Assembly (NCBI RefSeq): GCF_001672815.1
Contig: NZ_LZKK01000019.1
Coordinates: forward strand, 1 to 60,941
Reading direction: 5' to 3'
DNA length: 60,941 bases
Source of the DNA: Mycobacterium sp. E796
Lineage (GTDB): Bacteria > Actinomycetota > Actinomycetes > Mycobacteriales > Mycobacteriaceae
Shown: one piece after another, positions 52,974 to 60,941 of the stretch
Numbering within the stretch: position 1 is the stretch's first letter
Layout: the number at the start of each line of letters is the position of its first letter
Position numbers and translations under genes: made by a program
The notes under the pieces: model-generated
Database searches by the model: none
What the model was told of the DNA's origin: nothing
Seen by the model: only the letters and a program-made list of their open reading frames with translations

Positions 52974-54728
52974 TCATCGACGTACGTCGAGCGTCTGTGT
53001 CGCAACGCTTGTCATAAGCCGAGCGGTCTGCAGCCGGCGCGCCAGGCCGCTCGCCCGCACCGCCCGCCGGCCGATCGCGGCGCGCACCGACGGCTCAGAA
53101 CCGACCACCCGGACCTTGACCTTGGCGCGGGTCACCGCGGTATAGAACAGCTCTCGGGTCAGCAACCGCGAATCCTCGGGCGGCATAAGGACCGTCACCT
53201 CGGCGGCCTGGCTGCCTTGGCTCTTGTGGATCGTCATGGCGTGCATGGTCTCGATGTCCGACAGCCGGCTGGGGGCGAAGTCCAGCGGTCCGGTGGCGCC
53301 GGCGATGACGGCCCGTAGCCCATCGGGGCCGGCCACCACCACCCCGGTGTCGCCGTTGTAGACCTTGAGCCCATAGTCGTTGGCGGTCACCAATAATGGC
53401 CGGCCGGCGTACCACGCCGAGAACGCGGGCTGACCCGTCTCCTCTGTGAGCCAGCGCTCCACCTGCCGGTTCCAGTGCGACACCCCGTACGGACCGCGCC
53501 GGTGCGCGCACAACAGCCGGTGCTCGTCGAGCGTGGCCAACGCCGCCCCGGCGGCGCCGAGCACCGCGGCCTCCCGCGCCCGCAGCGCGTGGGAGACCAG
53601 CACGTCGCGCAACCGATCGGCCGGGTGGTCGGAGTCGATCCACTCGACGTGCTCCCCGCCGGCACGCAGCAGCGCCACCACCCGGTCTTGGTCGCCGGTC
53701 CGGATCGCCTCGGCCAGCGCGCCGATCGACTCGCCGAATCGATGGGGCGTGCGCAGGGCGGCGACCCGGATGTCGCGCCGGGCGGCCAGCCCCTCCACCA
53801 GGTCCGCGAGGACGGCGCCGGCCTCCACCGAGGCGAGCTGGTCGGGGTCGCCCACCAGGATCAGCCGGGTGTCCGGGCGCACGGCCTCCAGCAGCCGGGC
53901 CATCATGGTCAACGACACCATCGACGTCTCGTCGACGACGATCACGTCGTGCGGCAGCCGGTTGCCGCGATTGTGCTTGAACCGCACCGACGTATCCGGC
54001 CGCGAGCCCAGCAGCCGGTGCAGTGTCGTGGCCCGCAGGCCGGCCAGGCGCGCCCGGTCCGCCGCGTCTTCGAGATTCTCGACCTCGGCGGCCACCGCCT
54101 CGGCCAGCCGCGCCGCCGCCTTGCCCGTCGGCGCGGCCAGCGCGATCCGGGGCCGCGGGACGCCGGCCTGCTCGGCCTGGCCGACCAGCAGGGCCAGCAG
54201 CCGCGCCACCGTCGTGGTCTTGCCGGTGCCGGGGCCGCCGGTCAGCACCGTAACCGCCTGCGACAGCGCGATTTCGGCGGCCGTTCGTTGCTCGTCGTAC
54301 CGTGGCGACGGGAACAGCCGCTCCAGGGCGGGCACGCCGCCCACCGAACCGGATACCGAGAGCGCCAACAGGTCGGCGCACACCTGCTCCTCCTCGAGCC
54401 AGTACCGATCCAGGTAGAGCAGGTCACCGAACAGCCGCAGCGCGGGCGGCGACCCGAGCAACGGGCTGGCCCGCACCGCGGTCAGCCAATCGTGGGCGCC
54501 GGGCCACGGCAGCTCGGCCATGCCGAGCTGCGCCGCCACCGCCCGCAGGTCCACACACACCGAACCGCCCCGCAGCGCGCGCACCACGAGCGCGATCGCC
54601 AATGCCACCCGCTCGTCGGGCTCGCCGGCGAGCGCGGTAAGGCGCTGCGCCACATGGACATCCGCTGCCTCGAAGACGCCGGCATCGCCGAATTGCCGCA
54701 GCAGTCCGTCGATCGCCTGCACCGTCAC
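52974..54728 (-). CDS. recD: Exodeoxyribonuclease V alpha subunit, RecD
   Basis: 584 residues. Helicase motifs: Walker A LTGGPGTGKTTTVARLLALL, motif Ia LAAPTGKAAARLAEAV, DVIVVDETSMVS (motif II), LVGDPDQLASVEAGAV (motif III), and the C-terminal MHAMTIHKSQGSQAAEV and ELFYTAVTRAKVKV (motifs V-VI). RecD is the 5'-3' helicase of RecBCD. In mycobacteria RecBCD acts mainly in single-strand annealing. GTG 54728 overlaps the recB stop (GTGA), so a longer reading into recB is not needed. Last gene of the recC-recB-recD unit. Confidence 0.95.
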   Translation of the reverse strand: MTVQAIDGLLRQFGDAGVFEAADVHVAQRLTALAGEPDERVALAIALVVRALRGGSVCVDLRAVAAQLGMAELPWPGAHDWLTAVRASPLLGSPPALRLFGDLLYLDRYWLEEEQVCADLLALSVSGSVGGVPALERLFPSPRYDEQRTAAEIALSQAVTVLTGGPGTGKTTTVARLLALLVGQAEQAGVPRPRIALAAPTGKAAARLAEAVAAEVENLEDAADRARLAGLRATTLHRLLGSRPDTSVRFKHNRGNRLPHDVIVVDETSMVSLTMMARLLEAVRPDTRLILVGDPDQLASVEAGAVLADLVEGLAARRDIRVAALRTPHRFGESIGALAEAIRTGDQDRVVALLRAGGEHVEWIDSDHPADRLRDVLVSHALRAREAAVLGAAGAALATLDEHRLLCAHRRGPYGVSHWNRQVERWLTEETGQPAFSAWYAGRPLLVTANDYGLKVYNGDTGVVVAGPDGLRAVIAGATGPLDFAPSRLSDIETMHAMTIHKSQGSQAAEVTVLMPPEDSRLLTRELFYTAVTRAKVKVRVVGSEPSVRAAIGRRAVRASGLARRLQTARLMTSVATQTLDVRR

Positions 54729-57700
54729 GCGGCCGCCCTCCCCGCGTCGAGCAGATCCGACAACCCCGCAACCAGGGACGAGGGCGGCCGCCAGCTGAAA
54801 ACCCCGGATGGATGCCCGTCGACGAGAGGCGTGTCCGCCCCGCACATCCCGCGCACAAAGAGGTAGAGGACACCCCCGAGATCGCGGGCGGGATCGTAGT
54901 CGGCCACCCGCCACCGCAGAAACCGGTGCAGCACAACGCTGTACAACAGCGCCTGCAGCGGGTAGTCGGAGTGCAGCATCGCCTCGGCCAGTCGCGGCCG
55001 GTCGTAATCGGCGGACGTCAGCGGCCGCTCCGGATCGCCGAGCCAGTTGGTCTTGTAGTCCACCACCACATAGCGATGCCCCGCGCCGTCGGGAATGCGC
55101 AACACGGCGTCGACCGAGCCGGTGAGGTAGCCGCGCAACGACTGGGCGCCCAGCACCGGGCCGGTCAACCGATCGGCGTAGGAGGCCAGCGCATCGCCGG
55201 CGGGCAACTGCTCGCGCAACAACGCCCCCACATCCGCCAGCAGAATCTCCGGTGCCGCCGCCCGCAGATCGCCGCCGGCCAGCGGAAATTCAAAATCCAA
55301 CTCCCGCAACCGATCGCGCAGGCCGATCTGCCGCAGCGTCAAACCTCCGGCCAGCGGGCCCAACGGGGTGTCGTGCATCGGCACCAGCGCGTCGGCCAGC
55401 ACCTCGGGCGCCACGTCGACCGGCCACCACACCGAGTGCTTCCGAATCTGCGCCTTGAGCTCGCCCGCCAAATCGGCGGCCAGCGGGTCGGCGGTCTCCA
55501 GCACCGCGTGCACCAGGGTGCCGAACTTCGCGCCCGTCGGCAGGTCTGCCATCGGCGAGGGCAGCTGCGGCCCGGAGGCGTTCTCCGACAACGGAACTGC
55601 GCCGGATTCGTCATCGAGCTCGGTGATCTCGGGCTCGCTGCTCACCCCGGCGGAGGCTGAGGTTTCCGTCACCCGGATGAGACCGGAGTAGGACGTGCGC
55701 CGCCAGTCGGTGTCGATGGTGCGGTGGAAGTGGCGGTAGTCCAGGTCCGACGACACCGGCTCGAGCGGCATCGACGGCAGGGCGCGGGCCACCACCGACT
55801 CCTCGATCACCGGGCCGCCCGCCGCCTCCCATTCCCGCAGCCGCGCCATCGCGTCGTCGTCGGAGATCTTGGCGGGCTCACAGCGGTCGGGGACGAACGA
55901 CTCGCCCGGCCGGCGGCCGCGCAGCAGTCGTGACAGGCCGCCGTTGGGCTCGTCGTAGGCCGGCGACCACCACGCGACCACCTGCGACTGCGCCCGGGTC
56001 ATCGCGACGTAGGTAAGCCGGCTCGCGTCGCCGGCGTCCTCCTGGCGCCCGAGCGTCTCGACCCTCGGGAAGTCGGGACTGTCGCTGCCGCCGACGTGCA
56101 GGCAGCGCACCCTGTGGTCGTGGAACAGCACGATGTCGCGTTTCGGCACACTGCGGTTGAATGCGAACGGCAGGTACACGATCGGGTACTGCAGCCCCTT
56201 GCTCACGTAGACCGTCATGATCTGCACGGCGGCCGCGTCGCTGTCGAGCCGCCGGTTGCGTTCGGTCGAGCCGCTGCGCTCGTCGCGCTGGCGGCGCAGC
56301 CAGTCGCGCAGCGCGGGCAGGCTGTAGTGCTCGCGGTGCGCGACGTCTCCCAGCAACTGCGTGATGTGTGCCAGGTCGGTCAGGTGGCGCTCGCCGTCCT
56401 GCCAGGACAGCACGCGATCGCCCATGCCCAGCAGCTGCGCGGCCTCGAAGATCGCCGCGACACCGCGTTCGCGGGCATGCCCCGCCCACTCCCGCAACGT
56501 TTCCGCGACGCGGTCGGTCAGCGCATCACCGCCGGCCGCCAGCGATTCCGCGGTCTCGCCGAAGAACATCGTCGCCGCCGCGGCGCGGACCATGCCGGGC
56601 CGGTGCGGCTGATCGAACGCCTCCAGCAGGCACAGCCAATCCTCGGCGGCGTCCGACGTGAAGACGTCGGAGTCGCCGGTGTACACCGCCGGAATGCCCG
56701 CATCGCACAGCGCCCGAAAGCAGGCGGCGGCATCCTTGTGCCTTTCCACGATCACGGCGATATCGCGGGCCTGCAACGGCTTCCCGTCGAATGTCGCCCC
56801 GGCGGCGAGCAGGGCGCGGATGTCGGCGGCCAGGTCGGCGCCGATGTGCCGCCGCAAACCCTCGATTGGCATGTTCGCCAAACCCCTGCGGCCCAACGTC
56901 GTTCGCGGCACCACCCGTAACCGGAACGGATCGTTGTGGGGGGCACCGGCAAGGCGGTGGCCCTGATGGTGCGCCTCGACTTCGCCGACCACGATCGCGG
57001 GGTCGCCGAGCTGCGCGCCGCGCAGCACCACCTGCAGGCGTTCGACCAGCGCCGCGTCGCTGCGCCAGTTGGTGCCCAGCGTCTTCTTGTCGCCCGCGGT
57101 CTCGGCCGCCCGCAGGTAGGTGTCGATGTCGCCGCCGCGGAACGCGTAGATGGCCTGCTTCGGGTCGCCGATCAGCACAACGGTGGAGCGCCCGCTGAAC
57201 GCACGATCGATGACCTGCCACTGCACCGGGTCGGTGTCCTGGAACTCGTCGACCATCACGATCGGCCAGCGTTGGTGCATCCGCACGCGGGCGGGTGAAT
57301 CGCCGGTGGCCAGCGCGTCCGCCAGCCGGCTCAACAGGTCGTCGTAGCTCAGGACGCCCAACTGCCGCTTGCGGGTATCCAGTTCGGCGAGCACATCTTT
57401 CGCGAATGCGACGCACACCGCCGCCCGCGAGCCGGGTTCGGGGTCCAGCGGCCGCAGCTGCGCCGACGGGTTGTTGGCCACCTCGCGGGCCAGGCGCAGC
57501 GCGTCGCGGTACGCCAGCGGCGGATCGTCGCGCTGTTGGCCGAAGTGGGCCAGGTACAGGTCGTCGACGATCTCGGTGACGAGCTCGTCGAGGCTCTCGA
57601 TCAGGGTCACGTTCGCGGTGGTGTCGCCGGCCACGCCAAGCGAGCGCAACACCAGCTGGCAGAACTGATGGGTGGTCGCGATGGTCGCCGCATCGAATCC

Positions 57701-58036
57701 GGCCAGCGCGTCACGGAGGCGCTGCCTGCGGGCCGCGCGCTCGTCGTCGGTGCCGTCCAGCAGGTGGGCGATCAACTCATTGTCGCCGACCAACGACGGA
57801 TCCTCGAATGCCGTTACGGCGGATACGATTTGACACCGCACCCGCTCGCGCAGTTCCTGGCTGGCGGCCCGGCCGAAGGTGATGAGCAACATCTGGTCGA
57901 GCGTTGCCGCGCCGTCGGCGAGGTAGCGGGTCACCAGCCCGGCCAGCGCGAAGGTCTTGCCGGTGCCCGCGCTGGCCTCCAGCACCGTGGTCGAGCGGTC
58001 GGCCGGCAGCGGGCCGAGCAGGTCGAAGCGCTCCAT
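54725..58036 (-). CDS. recB: Exodeoxyribonuclease V beta subunit, RecB
   Basis: 1103 residues, close to the M. tuberculosis length. UvrD-like helicase: Walker A EASAGTGKTFALAGLVTRY, MVDEFQDTDPVQWQVID (motif II), VLIGDPKQAIYAFRGGDI (motif III), ASRLTYVAMTRAQSQV (motif VI). The C-terminal RecB nuclease domain holds GHRYVVVDYKTNWLGD with the catalytic Asp and Lys (DYK). It unwinds 3'-5' and degrades DNA. ATG follows the recC stop without a gap; its stop overlaps the recD start. Confidence 0.96.
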   Translation of the reverse strand: MERFDLLGPLPADRSTTVLEASAGTGKTFALAGLVTRYLADGAATLDQMLLITFGRAASQELRERVRCQIVSAVTAFEDPSLVGDNELIAHLLDGTDDERAARRQRLRDALAGFDAATIATTHQFCQLVLRSLGVAGDTTANVTLIESLDELVTEIVDDLYLAHFGQQRDDPPLAYRDALRLAREVANNPSAQLRPLDPEPGSRAAVCVAFAKDVLAELDTRKRQLGVLSYDDLLSRLADALATGDSPARVRMHQRWPIVMVDEFQDTDPVQWQVIDRAFSGRSTVVLIGDPKQAIYAFRGGDIDTYLRAAETAGDKKTLGTNWRSDAALVERLQVVLRGAQLGDPAIVVGEVEAHHQGHRLAGAPHNDPFRLRVVPRTTLGRRGLANMPIEGLRRHIGADLAADIRALLAAGATFDGKPLQARDIAVIVERHKDAAACFRALCDAGIPAVYTGDSDVFTSDAAEDWLCLLEAFDQPHRPGMVRAAAATMFFGETAESLAAGGDALTDRVAETLREWAGHARERGVAAIFEAAQLLGMGDRVLSWQDGERHLTDLAHITQLLGDVAHREHYSLPALRDWLRRQRDERSGSTERNRRLDSDAAAVQIMTVYVSKGLQYPIVYLPFAFNRSVPKRDIVLFHDHRVRCLHVGGSDSPDFPRVETLGRQEDAGDASRLTYVAMTRAQSQVVAWWSPAYDEPNGGLSRLLRGRRPGESFVPDRCEPAKISDDDAMARLREWEAAGGPVIEESVVARALPSMPLEPVSSDLDYRHFHRTIDTDWRRTSYSGLIRVTETSASAGVSSEPEITELDDESGAVPLSENASGPQLPSPMADLPTGAKFGTLVHAVLETADPLAADLAGELKAQIRKHSVWWPVDVAPEVLADALVPMHDTPLGPLAGGLTLRQIGLRDRLRELDFEFPLAGGDLRAAAPEILLADVGALLREQLPAGDALASYADRLTGPVLGAQSLRGYLTGSVDAVLRIPDGAGHRYVVVDYKTNWLGDPERPLTSADYDRPRLAEAMLHSDYPLQALLYSVVLHRFLRWRVADYDPARDLGGVLYLFVRGMCGADTPLVDGHPSGVFSWRPPSSLVAGLSDLLDAGRAAA

Positions 58037-60941
58037 CTAGGTCGGCCTCCGTTCGGCGCGCAGCATCGGCAGCCAGAGGCGCGCGGCGTAGGCGCCGAGC
58101 CGGTTGTCTTCGCCGTCGTACTCCTCACCGGGCCGCGGGGCCTGCATCAGGTCCTCCAGCCGTGCGTTCCTGCCCCAGGCCCGCACGTGCGCGGGGGCCT
58201 CGTTCTCGCCCGGATAGTTAGCGGATTTCCAGCGATATTCCGCCTCGCGGACGGGGTCGTCACCGCAATGCCGGGCCGCCGCCCAGGCATAGGATGTCTT
58301 GACGGGCAACGGAATCGGCTCCCGGCGCCCGGCGTCGTAGATCGCCACCAGGTCGCGTAAGACATCGACGGGATCGCCCGCCGGCCGCCCCAGCCCCTCC
58401 TCCCGCGGCGTGGTGCCGCGCCGGGCGCGGCCGAGGCACACCGCCGTCCAGTCGTGGCCGGGGTCGTGAGCGATCAACGCCAGCAACGGGATCCACGATT
58501 CGAGCAGGTGCTTCCCATCCAGCCTGGAATAGGTGACCGAAACCAGCCTGTCGCCGTACACCGGCGACACCGTGCCGGTGAGGCGGCGCCCGGGGCCGAG
58601 CTCGACGTCGACGTCGTAGGCCCGTGCGTCCGCCCGCCGATGCCGCCGCGCTGCGGTCGCGAGCAGGGCGGCCTGATCGCGAATCTCGGCCGCCTTGCGC
58701 CAGCCCAGCTGGCCCGGCGGCAGCGTGCCCCGGCGCCACTCGGCCTGGCGCGCGTCGTCGGGCGTCATGCCGCGCAGGATGTCGCCGAGCATCCGGTCGC
58801 CGACCGTCCACTCCTCGAGGGCGTTGAGGTCGACGGGCATGGCGTCCTGCACGCCGTCGACGTCGCGGGGCAGCGTGAATTCCAGGGCGCGGAAGAAGCC
58901 CTTCACCGGATCCTTGAAGAAGTCGACGAGGTCGGCGAGGATCACGTCGTCGGGCGGCGGTGGCGGCAACGGCCCGGAGATGAACGGGGGCCGCTCACCC
59001 CGTTGGCCGCCGGCCACTCGCGCCGCGCGCAGCACGGTCTTGTCGAAGCTGAACGGGACCTTTGGCACCAGCGCGCCGGGCTTGACGTTGTCAATGTCGA
59101 ACGGCTGCAACGGATGCGTGACGAGGACGCGTTCGCAGACGCCGTCCGGCACGGTCAGGTCGAGGGTGTCCAGCAATTCGGCCAGCGGCACCGCCGGCGG
59201 GCGCGTCTGGCCGGAGTATTCGTTGGCGCCGGTGTAGGTGATCACCAGCTTCTCGGTGGCCGCGCCGATGGCGTCGAGCAGCAATTGCCGGTCCTCCGAA
59301 CGGATGTCGCGTTCACCGGTCATCGGGTTGCGCGCCAGCACGTCGTCGCCGTCGACGACGCCCACGCGCGGGAACACCCCGTCGTCGAGGCCGACGAGGC
59401 ACACCACCCGGTGCGGCACCGAGCGCATCGGCACCATCGTGCACACCGTCAGCGTGCCGGTGCGGAAGTTGGCCCGAGTCGGGCGCCCGGAGAGATGCCG
59501 GTCGAGCAGGGCGCGGACGTCGGGCAGCCGCAACACCGTGTCCGCGCGCGTGCCGGCGTCGGCCAGCACCTGGGCGAACTCACGCTGCATCTGGCTGGTC
59601 TGCCAGAGGTCCGAATCGTCGACGCGGGCCAGCAGGGTGATCCCCTCGGTGAGGGCGGCCAGCCACTCGCGCAGCGGCCGCGCCCCGGTGAGCGAGTCCA
59701 CGACGTGTTGCAGCCGGCAGACGAATTCGGCCAACTGCCCGGCCAGCTGGACGCGGTTGCTGCTGACGTCGTCCAGGGGGAGGGTGGCGTCGATCCAGGC
59801 GTGCGAGTCGTCCGACATCGCGACCCCGGTCAGCACCCGGTCGATGCCGAAACGCCAAGTGTTGTGGACGAAGTCGACGTGATACGGCCGGCGGTGCTCC
59901 TGGTCGAAGCCCCATCGGATGTTCGCCTGCCGAACCCAGCGGGCGATGGCCTCCAGGTCGTCGTCGGTGAAGGCGAAGCAGGCGCGCACCGGTGCGGCCT
60001 CGGCGAAGTCGAGCACCTCGCTGGCGGTCACCCGGCTGCCCGCCAGCGCCAGCAGCTGCGCGGCCAGGCCGAGGAGCGGATTGGTCTGGATCGGCGAGCG
60101 GTCGGCGAGCCGCACCCGCAAGCGGTGGGCGGGATGCGCGCCGTGCACCACGTCGCCGAGGCCGAAGTCGGCGACGATCAGCGCCGCGTAGGTCTCGATG
60201 TCCGGGCACATCACCAAAATGTCGCGCGGCTGAAGCGTCGGGTCGTCTTGCAGGAGGCCGAGCAGCACCTCGCGCAGCACATCGACCTGGCGGGCCGGGC
60301 CGTGGCAGCTGTGTATCTGGACGGAGCGGTCGTCAGCTGCGAGCTTGCGCCCTTGGGGCCGAACGGCATTGGCCGCGATGTCGGACTGCAGCCAGCCGAG
60401 CAGCGTGTCGGGGCGGCCCGGGCCGGGAAGATATTCGTCGGTCCGCGGATCCGTCGGCAGGCTGCGTTGCAGCTCGCGCAGGTCTCGCCCGAGCGTCGCC
60501 AGCAGCGGATGTCGCACGTCGCGGTGGCTGACGTCGGCGCGGCGGGGAATCGCGCCGTGGGCGCCGGCGAGCGCCCGCCAGAGTTCGTCGCTGGGATGCG
60601 GCAGCCACAGGTGCAGGTCGTGGTGGGTCGCCAGCGCTTCGAGCAACTGCACGTCGGTGCACGCCAGGCGGGTGTGCCCGAACAGCGACAGCCGTGCCGG
60701 CAGGTCGCTCGGCCCTTCCCGCAGCCGCTCGACGGTCTTTTCGTGGTGCACGTGCGGGGGGTCGGCTTGCACGCGCCGGACCAACGCCCGCCACAGTTCC
60801 GGCTGCCAGCGCAGGTCCTCGTCCAGGTTCTCCGTGTCGCCCGCCAGCCAGTCGGCGAGCAATTGCGGGCGTTGCCGGGCGTACGACGCGAACAGCCCCG
60901 CCAGCCGACGCGCCGTCGCATACCGTCGGCCCCGGCGCAGC
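58037..60941 (-). CDS. recC: Exodeoxyribonuclease V gamma subunit, RecC (5' end outside window)
   Basis: About 967 codons visible; the reading frame is open to the window edge (…ARRLAGLFASYARQRPQLLADWL), so the true start lies beyond 60941. Features of RecC: RLSLFGHTRLACTDVQLLEALATH, LLGLLQDDPTLQPRDILVMCPDI, VLDFAEAAPVRACFAFTDDDL, TVCTMVPMRSVPHRVVCLVGLDDGVFPR and SEDRQLLLDAIGAATEKLVI. RecC is the Chi-recognising, inactive helicase/nuclease-fold subunit. The full protein is near 1090 residues in M. tuberculosis, so roughly 120 residues are missing. Stop TAG is adjacent to the recB ATG. Confidence 0.93.
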   Translation of the reverse strand, partial: LRRGRRYATARRLAGLFASYARQRPQLLADWLAGDTENLDEDLRWQPELWRALVRRVQADPPHVHHEKTVERLREGPSDLPARLSLFGHTRLACTDVQLLEALATHHDLHLWLPHPSDELWRALAGAHGAIPRRADVSHRDVRHPLLATLGRDLRELQRSLPTDPRTDEYLPGPGRPDTLLGWLQSDIAANAVRPQGRKLAADDRSVQIHSCHGPARQVDVLREVLLGLLQDDPTLQPRDILVMCPDIETYAALIVADFGLGDVVHGAHPAHRLRVRLADRSPIQTNPLLGLAAQLLALAGSRVTASEVLDFAEAAPVRACFAFTDDDLEAIARWVRQANIRWGFDQEHRRPYHVDFVHNTWRFGIDRVLTGVAMSDDSHAWIDATLPLDDVSSNRVQLAGQLAEFVCRLQHVVDSLTGARPLREWLAALTEGITLLARVDDSDLWQTSQMQREFAQVLADAGTRADTVLRLPDVRALLDRHLSGRPTRANFRTGTLTVCTMVPMRSVPHRVVCLVGLDDGVFPRVGVVDGDDVLARNPMTGERDIRSEDRQLLLDAIGAATEKLVITYTGANEYSGQTRPPAVPLAELLDTLDLTVPDGVCERVLVTHPLQPFDIDNVKPGALVPKVPFSFDKTVLRAARVAGGQRGERPPFISGPLPPPPPDDVILADLVDFFKDPVKGFFRALEFTLPRDVDGVQDAMPVDLNALEEWTVGDRMLGDILRGMTPDDARQAEWRRGTLPPGQLGWRKAAEIRDQAALLATAARRHRRADARAYDVDVELGPGRRLTGTVSPVYGDRLVSVTYSRLDGKHLLESWIPLLALIAHDPGHDWTAVCLGRARRGTTPREEGLGRPAGDPVDVLRDLVAIYDAGRREPIPLPVKTSYAWAAARHCGDDPVREAEYRWKSANYPGENEAPAHVRAWGRNARLEDLMQAPRPGEEYDGEDNRLGAYAARLWLPMLRAERRPT

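Noticed and set aside
52939..53145. ATGA-coupled 68-codon ORF after the antitoxin as a toxin candidate
   Set aside because: Sequence is Arg/Ser-rich without PIN-domain acidic residues and is antisense to recD.

Overview
The window reads as chromosome of a Mycobacterium. It has high G+C, many GTG starts, two PE-family genes (one PE_PGRS), an LpqN-type lipoprotein, and gene blocks that match M. tuberculosis order as I remember it: gpdA1-Rv0565c-Rv0566c, lpqN-Rv0584-Rv0585c, galT-galK, and Rv0625c-vapB-recD-recB-recC. A PE_PGRS gene and the overall content suggest a non-tuberculous species of the slow-growing PE_PGRS-bearing group. I see no insertion sequence, prophage or CRISPR array. The only RNA gene I can support is a tRNA-Tyr. 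No gene-free stretch exceeds 300 bases.

Layout. 1-6506: a giant, somewhat AT-richer gene of 16 alternating SnoaL/NTF2-like modules whose 5' end looks truncated. 6503-10083: a VIT/von Willebrand A/DUF4349 membrane protein coupled to a MerR-type regulator with a duplicated dyad in its promoter. 10182-18758: a PE protein with an HExxHxxQ motif, a nitrate/nitrite transporter, a TetR regulator divergent from a small membrane protein, a TPM-domain protein, a GH6 glucanase, a PE_PGRS gene carrying an apparent internal inversion, and a SulP transporter. 18989-23818: gpdA1, a membrane-anchored trypsin-like protease, a Baeyer-Villiger-type monooxygenase, a YajQ protein and tRNA-Tyr. 23904-27508: metal and oxyanion transport (Nramp-like, cation diffusion facilitator, ChrA-like).

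27694-39414: fused HadA/HadB-type dehydratase, lipoprotein, amidase, palindromic terminator, P450, SnoaL protein, MFS transporter, NYN-domain putative RNase, small secreted and membrane proteins, and a FUSC transporter. 39460-43895: a translationally coupled galT-galK-crotonase operon (Leloir galactose pathway plus an atypical crotonase), then a zinc-ribbon gene overlapping a PAS-ANTAR regulator, then an F420-type reductase. 43971-52942: LpqN, GH92 alpha-mannosidase, a kinase-like/MprF-like membrane protein, tandem TIGR00027 methyltransferases, a TVP38-type membrane protein and an orphan VapB-like antitoxin. 52974-60941: the recC-recB-recD operon, with recC running off the window end.

Three themes cross the window. 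At least a dozen genes have a TANNNT-type -10 box 6-8 nt before the start codon, predicting leaderless mRNAs and often deciding the start. Convergent genes are packed to the limit, including two pairs sharing one CTAG as both stop codons. Several accessory genes show lesions or rearrangements: a truncated array gene, a PGRS inversion, an in-frame stop in a small secreted protein, and an antitoxin without its toxin.
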